Source: Streptomyces sp. NBC_00457 (GTDB lineage: Bacteria; Actinomycetota; Actinomycetes; Streptomycetales; Streptomycetaceae). From it: a stretch of 64,000 nt of DNA. Numbering within the stretch: position 1 is the first letter of the stretch; each line of letters begins with the position of its first letter. The position numbers and the translations under genes are program-made. This document shows, piece after piece, positions 1 through 8,851 of the stretch. The notes below the pieces were generated by a model. That model searched no databases and was not told the origin of the DNA. It saw nothing but the letters and a program-made list of their open reading frames with translations. Location: the NCBI RefSeq assembly GCF_036014015.1, contig NZ_CP107905.1, positions 4,216,001 to 4,280,000 on the forward strand. Reading direction: 5' to 3'.

Positions 1-600
1 AGATTCCTCGGCTACCTGGAGTCCCGCAAGAACATCGCGGGCAGCGCATGCGGACTGGTCGGCGTGGTGCTGACCTTCACGGGGGTGGCGGGCCCGTACT
101 GGCCAGTGGTCGTCGCCGGCCTGTACGGCGCGGGCGCGCTGATCGCACCACCGGAGCGCCCGCCCCTGCCGGACTTCCCGGACCCGTCGGCCCAACTCGA
201 CGAACTGCGCCAGGACTTCGACAAGCTCCGCGGCTACCTCACGGACATCGACCTCTCGGTCACAGCCGCGGCCCGCCTCCGCGAACTGACCGAGCTGCTC
301 ACCGCCCTGCTGGACCACGGCTGGAGCAAGGAGCTGCTCGCCCACGACCCGGAGGCCGTCCACGCCCTCTCCCGCATAGTCCGCCGCGACCTCCCCGAGG
401 CCGTGGACACCTTCGCCCGAACCCGCTGGTGGACCCGGATGTCCCCTGGCACCGATTCCCCCGAACTCCACCTGGAACGCCAACTGGGCTTCCTGAAGAA
501 GGAAGCCCAGGGTTTGGCGGCAACGTTGCGAGAAGCGGAGGCCCGCAGACAGGAAACCCACACCCGCTACTTGGAGGGTCGTTCAGAACAACCCCCTTAG
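1..600 (+). CDS. Membrane-associated hypothetical protein, 5' end outside window
   Basis: The frame is open from the first base of the window to the TAG at 598-600, so the start lies upstream and only the last 199 residues are seen. Residues about 15-50 of the visible part form one or two hydrophobic segments rich in Gly, Val and Ala. A Pro-rich linker follows, then a helical charged C-terminal region with many Leu, Arg and Glu. This suggests a membrane-anchored protein with a cytoplasmic helical tail. I do not recognise a catalytic motif and cannot assign a function. An internal ATG at 64 is unlikely to be the true start because the open frame and the hydrophobic segment extend upstream of it. 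The gene converges on pckG. Confidence 0.7.
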   Translation, partial: RFLGYLESRKNIAGSACGLVGVVLTFTGVAGPYWPVVVAGLYGAGALIAPPERPPLPDFPDPSAQLDELRQDFDKLRGYLTDIDLSVTAAARLRELTELLTALLDHGWSKELLAHDPEAVHALSRIVRRDLPEAVDTFARTRWWTRMSPGTDSPELHLERQLGFLKKEAQGLAATLREAEARRQETHTRYLEGRSEQPP

Positions 601-645
601 GGGCGCGGGGAACTGCGCGACCAGCCACAACGAACCCGCACCCGC
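596..645 (+). repeat. Dispersed intergenic repeat, subclass A, copy 1
   Basis: A short palindrome (CCCTTAGGGG type) is followed by the core GGGGCGCGGGGAACTGCGCG, then ACCAGCC and an A/C-rich tail. The same core occurs near 5040, 36391 and 49883, with a degenerate copy near 54236. This copy sits between convergent genes, where it could act as a bidirectional terminator. Confidence 0.75.
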
Positions 646-664
646 CAACGGCGAAGGGGAACCC

Positions 665-2488
665 TTACCCCAGGCGCTCCACCAACGCCCGGTACTCATC
701 CCACAGCTCCTTCGGCGTGTGCTCACCGAACGTATTCAGATGCTCGGGCACCAGCGCCGCCTCCTCACGCCAGACCTCCTTGTCCACGGTGAGCAGGAAG
801 TCCAGCTCCTCCTCGCCCAGTTCAAGCCCCTCCGTGTCCAGCGCACCCTTCGCCGGAAGGATCCCGATCGGCGTCTCCACACCCTCCGCCTTGCCCTCCA
901 GCCGCTCCACGATCCACTTCAGGACGCGGCTGTTCTCACCGAAGCCGGGCCAGACGAACTTGCCCTCGTCGTTCTTGCGGAACCAGTTGACGTAGTAGAT
1001 CTTCGGCAGCTTGGCCGGGTCCTTGTCCTTGGCGACCTCGACCCAGTGCCCCATGTAGTCGCCCATGTTGTACCCGCAGAACGGCAGCATGGCGAAGGGG
1101 TCCCGCCGCAGCTCACCGACCTTGCCCTCGGCGGCGGCGGTCTTCTCGCTGGCGACGTTCGCGCCGAGGAAGACACCGTGGTTCCAGTCGAAGGACTCCG
1201 TCACCAGCGGTACGGCCGTCGCGCGCCGCCCGCCGAAGAGGATCGCGGAGATCGGCACGCCCTTGGGGTCCTCCCACTCGGGCGCGATGATCGGGCACTG
1301 CGAGGCGGGGACGGTGAAGCGGGCGTTGGGGTGAGCGGCGGGCTCCGAGGAGTCCGGCGTCCAGTCCCGGCCCTTCCAGTCCGTGAGGTGGGCGGGCGTC
1401 TCCTCGGTCATCCCCTCCCACCAGATGTCGCCGTCGTCCGTCAGCGCGACGTTGGTGAAGACGGAGTTGCCCCACAGCGTCTTCATCGCGTTGGCGTTGG
1501 TGTGCTCACCGGTGCCGGGCGCGACGCCGAAGAAGCCGGCCTCGGGGTTGATGGCGTACAGCCGGCCGTCCTCGCCGAACCGCATCCACGCGATGTCGTC
1601 GCCGATGGTCTCGACGGTCCAGCCGCGGGTGGTGGGCTCCAGCATGGCGAGGTTGGTCTTGCCACACGCGCTCGGGAAGGCCGCGGCGACGTACTTGGAC
1701 TCACCCTGCGGTGGCGTGAGCTTGAGGATCAGCATGTGCTCGGCGAGCCAGCCCTCGTCGCGGGCCATGACGGAGGCGATGCGCAGGGCGTAGCACTTCT
1801 TGCCGAGCAGGGCGTTGCCGCCGTAGCCGGAGCCGTAGGACCAGATCTCGCGGGACTCCGGGAAGTGGGAGATGTACTTGGTCTGGTTGCACGGCCAGGC
1901 CACGTCCGCCTCCCCCTCGGCCAGGGGGGCGCCCAGCGAGTGGACGGCCTTCACGAAGAAGCCCTCGGTGCCCAGCTCGTCGAGGACCGGCTGGCCCATC
2001 CGGGTCATCGTGCGCATGGAGACGGCGACGTACGCCGAATCGGTGATCTCGACGCCGATCGCGGACAGAGGCGAGCCCAGCGGGCCCATGCAGAAGGGCA
2101 CGACGTACATGGTCCGGCCGCGCATGGAGCCGCGGAACAGGCCCTTCTCGCCGGCGAAGATGTCCCGCATCTCGGCGGGCGCCTTCCAGTGGTTGGTCGG
2201 GCCCGCGTCCTCTTCCTTCTCGGAGCAGATGAAGGTGCGGTCCTCGACCCGGGCGACATCGGTCGGGTCGGAGGCCGCGTAGTACGAGTTCGGGCGCTTG
2301 ATCGGGTCGAGCCTCTTGAAGGTGCCCTTGGCCACGAGCTCCTCGCACAGTCGCTCGTACTCGGCTTCGGATCCGTCACACCAGACCACGCTGTCCGGCT
2401 GCGTCAGTTCAGCGATCTCGTTCACCCACGAGACCAGTTCTTTGTGGTGGGTGGGAACGACGGGGGGAGCCGCGATGTCGCGCGCCAC
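665..2488 (-). CDS. pckG: Phosphoenolpyruvate carboxykinase (GTP)
   Basis: This enzyme converts oxaloacetate and GTP to phosphoenolpyruvate, GDP and CO2 in the cytosol, linking the TCA cycle to gluconeogenesis. The 607-residue product has the length of the GTP-dependent family. It carries the PEPCK kinase motif FPSACGKTN, with the characteristic hyper-reactive Cys at about residue 275, and further family blocks such as GNALLGKKC and the FGGRR motif. I chose the GTG at 2488 because an AGGAGC Shine-Dalgarno sequence lies just upstream. An in-frame start at 2575 would add 29 residues unlike the family. The gene is monocistronic and convergent with the upstream partial gene. An inverted repeat in its promoter region (2667-2699) may be regulatory. 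Confidence 0.97.
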   Translation of the reverse strand: MARDIAAPPVVPTHHKELVSWVNEIAELTQPDSVVWCDGSEAEYERLCEELVAKGTFKRLDPIKRPNSYYAASDPTDVARVEDRTFICSEKEEDAGPTNHWKAPAEMRDIFAGEKGLFRGSMRGRTMYVVPFCMGPLGSPLSAIGVEITDSAYVAVSMRTMTRMGQPVLDELGTEGFFVKAVHSLGAPLAEGEADVAWPCNQTKYISHFPESREIWSYGSGYGGNALLGKKCYALRIASVMARDEGWLAEHMLILKLTPPQGESKYVAAAFPSACGKTNLAMLEPTTRGWTVETIGDDIAWMRFGEDGRLYAINPEAGFFGVAPGTGEHTNANAMKTLWGNSVFTNVALTDDGDIWWEGMTEETPAHLTDWKGRDWTPDSSEPAAHPNARFTVPASQCPIIAPEWEDPKGVPISAILFGGRRATAVPLVTESFDWNHGVFLGANVASEKTAAAEGKVGELRRDPFAMLPFCGYNMGDYMGHWVEVAKDKDPAKLPKIYYVNWFRKNDEGKFVWPGFGENSRVLKWIVERLEGKAEGVETPIGILPAKGALDTEGLELGEEELDFLLTVDKEVWREEAALVPEHLNTFGEHTPKELWDEYRALVERLG

Positions 2489-2666
2489 GATTGCTCCTAG
2501 ATGAGGGATTTTTTGGTTGGAGGCCCCGTGGGGGCTGCGACCCGGATGCATCCCAGCGGCTTGACTGGCGCTCATCCGGTGCCGACCGCACTCATTTGAT
2601 CATCCGATGCGAGTGCCCATCTGTCCAGAGGGCATCACAGGTGAGCGGAGTGAGCATCGCCACGCT

Positions 2667-2699
2667 TGAACCCGACGCTTTGCGTGCACGTTGGGTTCA
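2667..2699. promoter_or_regulatory. Inverted repeat in the pckG/hlyIII intergenic region
   Basis: TGAACCC at 2667-2673 is matched by GGGTTCA at 2693-2699 across a 19-nt spacer containing TTTGCGTGCAC. A related TTTGCGTGACCATGCACGC stretch follows at about 2713-2731. The element lies about 180 nt upstream of the pckG GTG, a plausible place for a carbon-source regulator. No binding protein is assigned. The rest of the 337-nt intergenic stretch holds no gene that I can see. Confidence 0.35.
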
Positions 2700-2790
2700 G
2701 CAGACCGTCTCTTTGCGTGACCATGCACGCGGGAGGCGCCAACTCCCGTGAGACGATGGCCACTCTGCCCCGGTCTTCCAGGCAGACTGA

Positions 2791-2811
2791 TACGTAACTT
2801 ACGGTTACGTA
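2791..2811. promoter_or_regulatory. Perfect 8-bp inverted repeat, TetR-type operator candidate
   Basis: TACGTAAC (2791-2798) and GTTACGTA (2804-2811) form a perfect palindrome with a 5-nt centre. It ends 14 nt before the ATG of the hemolysin III gene at 2826 and overlaps a likely -10 element (TAGGTA). A TetR-family gene lies directly downstream of that gene, so the site is a natural candidate for autoregulation of the pair. Confidence 0.55.
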
Positions 2812-2825
2812 GGTACGATGTCCGC

Positions 2826-3539
2826 ATGACTGCGTCCGCCTCCGACGCGCCGCTGGACACGCCGGCCGACGGCCTCCGTCCTCACGCGCTCGCACTGCCG
2901 CATCCCATTAAGCCCAAGCTTCGGGGCTGGCTGCATCTCGGCATGTTTCCGGCCGTACTCATCGCAGGTCTCGCACTCACCGCCCTCGCCGACTCGCCGC
3001 GAGGCCGCATCGCCTGCGGCATCTTCGCCCTGACGGCCTGCCTGCTGTTCGGGGTCAGCGCGCTGTACCACCGGGGCGACTGGAGCCCCCGGATGGACGG
3101 CATCCTGCGGAGGCTGGATCACGCCAACATCTTTTTGATCATCGCCGGCACCTACACGCCGCTGACGATGCTCCTGCTGCCCGGAGCCAAGGGCGAGGTG
3201 CTGCTGTGGGGCATCTGGGGAGCCGCGGTCGCGGGCATCCTCTTCCGGGTGTTCTGGGTCGGCGCCCCGCGCTGGCTCTACACCCCGTGTTACATCGCGA
3301 TGGGCTGGGCAGCGGTCTTCTTCCTCCCGGACTTCATGCGCGCCGGCGGTATCGCCGTCCTGGTCCTGGTGATCGTGGGCGGCCTTCTCTACAGCGCGGG
3401 CGGCGTGATCTACGGCATCAAGCGCCCCAACCCGTCACCGCGCTGGTTCGGCTTCCACGAGGTCTTCCACTCCTTCACGCTGGCGGCGTTCGTCGTGCAC
3501 TACGTGGGGATCTCGATGGTGGCGTACCAGCACGGATAG
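2826..3539 (+). CDS. Hemolysin III / PAQR-family membrane protein
   Basis: The 237-residue product has seven predicted hydrophobic segments and the PAQR/HlyIII signature residues. These are SALYHR near residue 80, RLDHANIF after it, and a C-terminal HEVFHSFTLAAFVVHY in which the spaced His residues would bind a metal. Members are integral membrane proteins, with hydrolase-like (ceramidase/alkaline ceramidase superfamily) chemistry proposed; the name hemolysin is historical. I chose the ATG at 2826, which lies right behind the palindromic operator at 2791. A longer in-frame start at 2748 would read through the promoter. A TetR regulator follows after 65 nt on the same strand and is probably co-transcribed. 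Confidence 0.9.
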   Translation: MTASASDAPLDTPADGLRPHALALPHPIKPKLRGWLHLGMFPAVLIAGLALTALADSPRGRIACGIFALTACLLFGVSALYHRGDWSPRMDGILRRLDHANIFLIIAGTYTPLTMLLLPGAKGEVLLWGIWGAAVAGILFRVFWVGAPRWLYTPCYIAMGWAAVFFLPDFMRAGGIAVLVLVIVGGLLYSAGGVIYGIKRPNPSPRWFGFHEVFHSFTLAAFVVHYVGISMVAYQHG

Positions 3540-3604
3540 CCCTTCGGGGAGCTCGAGGACGAGCCCGCCGCGCCCGTGGCCGTTTCCCAGGAGGATGGCC
3601 GACA

Positions 3605-4243
3605 ATGACCTCCATGACGGCCGCACCTACCCCCACCTCCGACGACCGCCCCCGGCCGGGGCTGCGCGAGCGGAAGAAGATCAAGACCCGGATGGCGATC
3701 CGTACGGCGACGTACGAGCTGATCCGGGAGCAGGGGTACGACGCCACCACGATCGAGCAGATCGCCGACCGCGCCGAGGTGTCGCCGTCGACCGTCTTCC
3801 GCTACTTCCCGACCAAGGAGGACATCGTCCTCACGGACGAGTACGACCCGCTGATCGAGGAGGAGCTGCTGCGGCGGCCCGCGGACGAGCCCTGGCTGGA
3901 CTCGCTGCGGTACGCGTTCAAGAAGAGCATCGTGCTCGGGATGACCGAGGAACCCGAGGTGACCCGGCTTCGGTCACGTCTGGTGGCCCGGGTGCCGGCC
4001 GTGCGCGCCCGCATGATCGAGAGCATGTCCGTCTCCTCCTCGCTGCTGCGCCGGGTGATCGCGGAGCGCACCGGCCGCGCCGCGGACGATCTGGAGGTGC
4101 GCGTCTACGCGATGTCCCTGATCGGCGGTCTGATGGAGGTCTCGCTGTACTGGGCGGAGAACGACTTCGTGGACGACTTCGAAGCCCTGGCCGACCGCGC
4201 GATCGACGTCTTCGCGCACGGCCTCCCCCCGGAAAACGCCTGA
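3605..4243 (+). CDS. TetR/AcrR-family transcriptional regulator
   Basis: This is a 212-residue DNA-binding repressor. The N-terminal HTH (about residues 25-72) contains TIEQIADRAEVSPSTVFRYF followed by PTKEDIV, the classical TetR pattern. The remainder is an all-helical ligand-binding and dimerisation domain resembling the acyl-CoA/MftR-type C-terminal domain. The start ATG at 3605 is followed by a second ATG three codons later; either is possible. Its position behind the hlyIII-like gene and the palindrome at 2791 suggests that it controls this small operon. The ligand is unknown. Confidence 0.88.
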   Translation: MTSMTAAPTPTSDDRPRPGLRERKKIKTRMAIRTATYELIREQGYDATTIEQIADRAEVSPSTVFRYFPTKEDIVLTDEYDPLIEEELLRRPADEPWLDSLRYAFKKSIVLGMTEEPEVTRLRSRLVARVPAVRARMIESMSVSSSLLRRVIAERTGRAADDLEVRVYAMSLIGGLMEVSLYWAENDFVDDFEALADRAIDVFAHGLPPENA

Positions 4244-4276
4244 GGCCACTCCCCTCCCGCGTGTCATCCTGGCCAG

Positions 4277-5008
4277 GTGAACGGTCCCGAGATCCACGTC
4301 GGATTCGACCCCGGACTGGCCCTGTTCGTGCCGCAGGCCCGACGCCGCGGCGCCACCCAGGTGGCCACCGACGGCGTCTCCACCCTCGGCCATGTCGTCG
4401 AGTCCCTCGGCGTCCCGCTGACCGAGGTCGGCGCACTCGTCGTGGACGGCCGCGAGGTGCCGGTGTCGTACGTCCCTCAGGCCGGCGACTCAGTGCGGGT
4501 CCTGCCCGTCGAGCGCCCCCAGCAGGTTCCCGGCGCTCCCCTGCGTTTCCTCCTCGACGTCCATCTCGGCACCCTCGCCCGCCGCCTCCGGCTGCTCGGC
4601 GTGGACACGGCGTACGAGTCGACGGACATCGGCGACGGGGCGCTGGCGGCGCGCTCCGCGAGGGAGCGGCGGGTCATGCTGAGCCGCGACCGGGGTCTGC
4701 TGCGGCGCCGCGAGCTGTGGGCCGGCGGCTATGTCTACAGCACCCGCCCCGACGAACAGCTCCCCGACGTCCTCGACCGATTCCGCCCCGAGCTGCGGCC
4801 CTGGACTCGGTGCGTCGCGTGCAACGGCCTGCTGAAGGAGGCGACCAAGGCCGAGGTCGCGGACCAGCTGCAGCACGGGACGCACCGGTCGTACGACGTC
4901 TTCGCGCAGTGCGAGGAGTGCGGGCGTGCCTATTGGAAGGGCGCGCACCACGAGCAGCTGGAGGCCATCGTGGAGCGCGCGCTTGCGCTGTGCTCGGAGC
5001 GCCGTTGA
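4277..5008 (+). CDS. Mut7-C RNase-domain protein with N-terminal ubiquitin-like fold
   Basis: The 243-residue protein joins an N-terminal Mut7-C ubiquitin-like domain (about residues 1-80, ending in GDSVRVLPVERP) to a Mut7-C/PIN-like RNase domain (about 88-235). The RNase part starts with FLLDVHLGTLARRLRLLG, has conserved acidic residues (DTAYE, LSRDRGLL) and ends with a zinc-ribbon-like pair, CVAC and CEECGRAYWKG. The family is predicted to degrade RNA, but its cellular role is unknown. The GTG at 4277 is the first start in frame after the TetR gene stop, 33 nt downstream, and the ORF fits the usual 240-250 residues. Confidence 0.85.
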   Translation: MNGPEIHVGFDPGLALFVPQARRRGATQVATDGVSTLGHVVESLGVPLTEVGALVVDGREVPVSYVPQAGDSVRVLPVERPQQVPGAPLRFLLDVHLGTLARRLRLLGVDTAYESTDIGDGALAARSARERRVMLSRDRGLLRRRELWAGGYVYSTRPDEQLPDVLDRFRPELRPWTRCVACNGLLKEATKAEVADQLQHGTHRSYDVFAQCEECGRAYWKGAHHEQLEAIVERALALCSERR

Positions 5009-5039
5009 TCGAAGGGTTGTGGGGAACTGCGGGCCGTCT

Positions 5040-5076
5040 GTGGCTGGTCGCGCAGTTCCCCGCGCCCCTTCGGGGC
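5040..5076 (-). repeat. Dispersed intergenic repeat, subclass A, copy 2
   Basis: This is the reverse complement of the element at 596-645: GGCTGGTCGCGCAGTTCCCC, then CGCGCCCC and a TTCGGGGC palindrome. It lies between convergent genes (Mut7-C and GlxA-like) and could terminate both. Confidence 0.75.
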
Positions 5077-5078
5077 GT

Positions 5079-7511
5079 TCAGCGCCTCGTCAGATCCTTC
5101 TTGCCGCAGGCCACTCCGTCCTTGTTGCGGTCCAGCCTGAGCGGGTCGTCCTTGCCGTTGACCTTCAGGCGGCCGTAGTCGTTCGACTTGAGCCAGGCGC
5201 AGCGGGCCGCCGTCGTCTTCTTCACCTCGTCCGGGAAGGCGGTCGGCACGCAGACGTTGATCGAGCCGTAGTGCCGGTCGCAGCCGGAGACGGTGGGGCT
5301 GACCTTCTGCGAGGTCCGCTCCTTGCCGGGCTCCGTGACCTTGCCTTGGAGGTCGTCGGCGAAGGAGTGGACGTGGGCCGAGGCGTCGGTGGCGCTGAGG
5401 GCCGAAGGGCCTTGCAGGTGCACCCACTTCGCCACCGACGGAACTCCGTTCGCGTCGACCGCGAAGAGCATGTACCAGCCGGGCGGGGCCATGTTGGGGT
5501 TGCTCGTCACGTTCAGGTCGACGTTGTTGCCGTCCACCGCCAGCGGCAGGTCCACGAACCGCTGGTTCGGGTCGGAGGAGTGGGTCACCGCGGCCGGGCG
5601 GATCAGCTCGGCCTTGGCGATGGGACGGTCGACGGTGATGCGCTGGGTGTCGCCGTAGGTCCACTCGGTGTCGATGACCGAAGTGATCGCCGGGCGCGCG
5701 CCCTTGAGGAGATAGGGCGGCGTGTAGATCGACACGTTGTGGTTCCAGGTGCCGTTGCCCGGGTTGTCGCCGGTCGACATCACGCGGCCGTCGGGCAGCA
5801 GGAACGAGGACGAGTGGTAGCCGCGCGCCTGCGGGTCGGCGGCCACCGGGTCGAAGGTGTTCGACGCCGGGTCGTAGATCGACGACTCGAAGACCGGGTC
5901 GGCCCGGTTGTGCAGCGCGCCGCCGGTCTCCAGCACCTTGCCGTCGGGCAGGAGTACGGCGGAGACGTACATCTTGCCCTGGGTGCCGGTCTGCGCCACC
6001 TTGCCGTTGCCGAGGTCTACCGTGCCCTGCGGGATCGGCGGACCTGCCACGTAGGCCGGGTTGGCGGTCTTGAGGTCGATGACGTCGGTCAGGCGGTTGG
6101 CGTCCGGGTTGGAGTCGATGTTGCCGCCGCCGAGGGTGAGAACCTTCTGGTCCTGCGCCGGGGGCAGCAGCACGCTCGCCGACTGGTCGCGCTCGTCCTT
6201 CTTCTGCAGGCCCGGAGTCTGCGTGATCGTGTTGGCGTCGTAGTCGTAGATCGCCGATCCGGTGCCCGGGATGTTGTTGCCGAAGGTGTGGCTGCCCGAG
6301 TAGAAGAGGCGGCCGTCCTGCATCAGGATCATCGACGGGTACAGGCCCCAGTACGACCAGGTCTGGTTGACCTGCCAGGTCGGCAGCCACTTCTGCTGCG
6401 CGTCCGACCACAGCTCGGCGGTCACCGAGCCGGTCGAGTCCTCCTTCAGTCCGCCGAACGAGATGACGTCACCGTTGCCGAGGGCGGTCGCCGACGGGTA
6501 CCAGTGGCCGTCGTTCATGTCGTTGGTCTTGCTGTACGTCTCGCTGACCGGGTCGAAGATGTACGAGTCCTTGTAGCCCTGGTAGCCGATCGTGCCGTCC
6601 GCCGTCGGATAGCCCTTGTTGCCGCTCATCACCAGCACGCGGCCGTCCTGGAGCTGGACGTGCCCGGCGCAGAACATGTCCTTCGGCGTGGGGACGACCT
6701 TGTAGGTGCCGGTGGCCGGGTTGTAGACGGCGCTCGTGAACGTCCCGGCCTTGAACTGCTCCTCGCTGTTTCCGGAGCCCGCGATCAGCAGCACCTTGCC
6801 GTTGTTGAGGACGACGGAGTGCATGGAGCGCACCGGGTTCTTCGTGGGCAGCACGTCCCACCTGCCGTTGGCGCACTCCGCGGGCGTGCCCGTGCACACC
6901 GGGTCCGGGACCGGGTCGGCGACCTGGTCCATCGTGTAGTCGTCGGTGGTGGCCGAGCCGGTGCCGTAGACCGAGACGCCCCAGGAGATGCGGTCGGTGC
7001 CGGCCGGGACCGCCGGGGTGCGGACCGACGCCTGGGTCCAGGCGCCCGCCGGCTCCAGCGTCTTGAGGTCGGTCCAGTACTGCCAGCCCGCCGTGGTGTC
7101 GTGCCGGAAGAGGGTGAGGGACGTGTCCGGGGTGGTCGACTTGTACCAGAGCCCCAGGTCGTACTGTTTGCCCACCGTCACGACCGGCGCGCACGCCGTC
7201 GACTCGGTGACCAGGGCCTTGCGGTCGCCGGAGACCCGGCGGGTCAGCTCGACCTTCATGGCCTTGGTGCCGGAGTGGGCGTCGGCCGTCGTGGTGAAGC
7301 TGAAGTCGTTGTCGCCCCAGCCCGACTTCGACCAGCAGTACGGCATGTCGCCGGTGCCGGCGGTCTCGAAGCCGGGGTTCTTGATGAGGTTGGCGGCGGA
7401 GGCGGGTTGGGGTGTGCTGAGGAGCAGGCCTGCGGTGAGGCCCATGACGGCCAACAGGGCCGGTCTCCGTCGCGATCTCATGCGGCTGAATCTCGTGTGG
7501 CTGGATCTCAT
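5079..7511 (-). CDS. Secreted galactose-oxidase-like (GlxA-type) copper radical oxidase with CBM-like and Excalibur-like domains
   Basis: The 810-residue precursor has a signal peptide (Arg-rich start, hydrophobic core, ASA-A near residue 40). A carbohydrate-binding-like domain follows (about 41-195), then a Kelch/galactose-oxidase fold (about 215-700). The C-terminal segment (about 743-805) has Cys pairs and DRNKDGVACG, as in Excalibur calcium-binding domains. The galactose-oxidase copper and radical positions are all present: Cys281 in MFCAG, Tyr338 in HWYPS, Tyr565-His566 in GYHSS and His644 in VTHSS. An active copper radical oxidase acting on sugar alcohols or glycans is therefore likely. 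The ATG at 7511 has AAGGAG upstream and overlaps the stop of the preceding gene by 4 nt. It is the last gene of a glycosyltransferase operon, as GlxA is of CslA-type loci. Confidence 0.9.
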   Translation of the reverse strand: MRSSHTRFSRMRSRRRPALLAVMGLTAGLLLSTPQPASAANLIKNPGFETAGTGDMPYCWSKSGWGDNDFSFTTTADAHSGTKAMKVELTRRVSGDRKALVTESTACAPVVTVGKQYDLGLWYKSTTPDTSLTLFRHDTTAGWQYWTDLKTLEPAGAWTQASVRTPAVPAGTDRISWGVSVYGTGSATTDDYTMDQVADPVPDPVCTGTPAECANGRWDVLPTKNPVRSMHSVVLNNGKVLLIAGSGNSEEQFKAGTFTSAVYNPATGTYKVVPTPKDMFCAGHVQLQDGRVLVMSGNKGYPTADGTIGYQGYKDSYIFDPVSETYSKTNDMNDGHWYPSATALGNGDVISFGGLKEDSTGSVTAELWSDAQQKWLPTWQVNQTWSYWGLYPSMILMQDGRLFYSGSHTFGNNIPGTGSAIYDYDANTITQTPGLQKKDERDQSASVLLPPAQDQKVLTLGGGNIDSNPDANRLTDVIDLKTANPAYVAGPPIPQGTVDLGNGKVAQTGTQGKMYVSAVLLPDGKVLETGGALHNRADPVFESSIYDPASNTFDPVAADPQARGYHSSSFLLPDGRVMSTGDNPGNGTWNHNVSIYTPPYLLKGARPAITSVIDTEWTYGDTQRITVDRPIAKAELIRPAAVTHSSDPNQRFVDLPLAVDGNNVDLNVTSNPNMAPPGWYMLFAVDANGVPSVAKWVHLQGPSALSATDASAHVHSFADDLQGKVTEPGKERTSQKVSPTVSGCDRHYGSINVCVPTAFPDEVKKTTAARCAWLKSNDYGRLKVNGKDDPLRLDRNKDGVACGKKDLTRR

Positions 7512-8851
7512 GCGGTACTCCTTGCTGTGCGGCTCCTGCGAGGCAGATAGACCAGCGCTTCGGTTCCGACGAAGCGCAGGACGAAGGTGATGACCAGGGC
7601 CAGCGCCGTGGCGGGCAGGACGGCCAGGCCGAACTGCCCCACGAGCAGGGCGATCAGCGGGATGCGCAGCACCAGGTCGGCGTTGGCGAGCAGCGCGAAC
7701 CGGATGGTGCGGTCGGCCACGTGGCGGTGCCCGCGCCGGTCGCGGAACAGCAGCTTCTCGATGAGCAGGAAGTTCCAGGCCACGCCGAACTGGTTGGCGA
7801 CGATCTCCGCGGGCAGGTAGTGCATCCCCGCTCCGGTCAGCGCCCACAGCGCGAGCAGGTTCGGTACGAAGCCCGTCAGCCCGATCAGACCGAACACCAC
7901 CATCCGGGCCAGCGGACCGGCCGTACGCAGCCCGGCGAGGTGCCGCAGAAAGCGCCGCCCCTCCGATGCCGTGGACTTGGACTCCCCGGCGAAGCGCTCC
8001 TGGAACACGAACGGCACCTCGGTGACCGTGCGCGGACGGCTCCGGACCGCCAGCTCCAGCAGGATCTTGTAGCCGAGCGGCTTCAGTGTCCCGTCGGTGA
8101 TGTGGCTGCGGCGGATGGCGAAGAAGCCGCTCATCGGGTCGCTGATGCCGTGCAGCTTGCGCGGGAAGAGGGACTTGGTCAGCCAGGTCGCCGCCCGCGA
8201 CACGGCCACGCGGTAGCTGCCCGCCAGTCCCGCTCTGCTGCCGCCCTTGATGTACCGGGAGGCGACGACGAGACCGGCGTTCGACCGTTCGCCGGTGGCC
8301 ACCAGATCCGGTACCAGGGACGGCGGATGCTGGCAGTCGCCGTCCATCACGACGATCCAGTCCGACGTGGCGGCCTTCATCCCCTCGACGACCGCGCCCC
8401 CGAGCCCGCCGACCGGCTCGTCCCGGTGCAGCACGGCCACCGGGAACGGGCAGTCCCGCGCCGCCTCCCTGATCACCTCGGGGGTGTCGTCGGTGGAGTC
8501 GTCCACGAAGAGGACTTCGCAGGGCAGCCGGGACGGCACCGACTCGGTGATCAGGTGCAGCAACTCCCGTATGTTCTGCGACTCGTTGAAGGTGGGTACG
8601 ACGATGGTGACGGCACCGGGCTCCGGAACCGCCCCCTTTATTTCCGCGGTTCGCCTCCGGGGCGCTCCAGTCGGTGTCGAGAGCCCGACCGTGCTCAACC
8701 CTTCGGGCCTCAGCGCTCCCCCACTCTCGGCTTCGCTCGAGCGGGGGGACCCCCATGGTCCCTCGACACCGACGCGCCCCTCCGGCTCACTCGCGGTGAC
8801 CTCCAGGCCCGGCACGGGCACGGGCACGGGTGCGGTGTATTCCTGGCTCAT
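7508..8851 (-). CDS. GT2 dolichyl-phosphate-sugar-synthase-like protein fused to GtrA-type membrane domain
   Basis: The 447-residue protein begins with a disordered stretch of about 75 residues. A GT-A glycosyltransferase domain follows (IVVPTFNESQNIREL; VLFVDDSTDDT; VVMDGDCQHPP as the DxD region). The C-terminus is a four-helix GtrA-like membrane domain (about 320-440). Such fusions transfer a sugar from a nucleotide donor to polyprenyl phosphate and help flip it across the membrane. That would supply the lipid-linked sugar used by the GT39-like enzyme encoded immediately upstream. Both ends overlap neighbours by 4 nt (ATGA), indicating translational coupling. Confidence 0.9.
   Translation of the reverse strand: MSQEYTAPVPVPVPGLEVTASEPEGRVGVEGPWGSPRSSEAESGGALRPEGLSTVGLSTPTGAPRRRTAEIKGAVPEPGAVTIVVPTFNESQNIRELLHLITESVPSRLPCEVLFVDDSTDDTPEVIREAARDCPFPVAVLHRDEPVGGLGGAVVEGMKAATSDWIVVMDGDCQHPPSLVPDLVATGERSNAGLVVASRYIKGGSRAGLAGSYRVAVSRAATWLTKSLFPRKLHGISDPMSGFFAIRRSHITDGTLKPLGYKILLELAVRSRPRTVTEVPFVFQERFAGESKSTASEGRRFLRHLAGLRTAGPLARMVVFGLIGLTGFVPNLLALWALTGAGMHYLPAEIVANQFGVAWNFLLIEKLLFRDRRGHRHVADRTIRFALLANADLVLRIPLIALLVGQFGLAVLPATALALVITFVLRFVGTEALVYLPRRSRTARSTA

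Noticed and set aside
719..2500. Long plus-strand frame opposite pckG
   Set aside because: It mirrors the PEP carboxykinase codons, has no recognisable domain and no ribosome binding site. The minus-strand gene is unambiguous.
2667..2699. tRNA T-arm-like GGGTTCA sequence
   Set aside because: No cloverleaf can be drawn around it and no acceptor or anticodon stem is present.
4926..7550. Long plus-strand frame opposite the GlxA-like gene
   Set aside because: It is an antisense shadow with Arg/Val/Gly-rich sequence; the minus-strand frame carries all copper-oxidase motifs.
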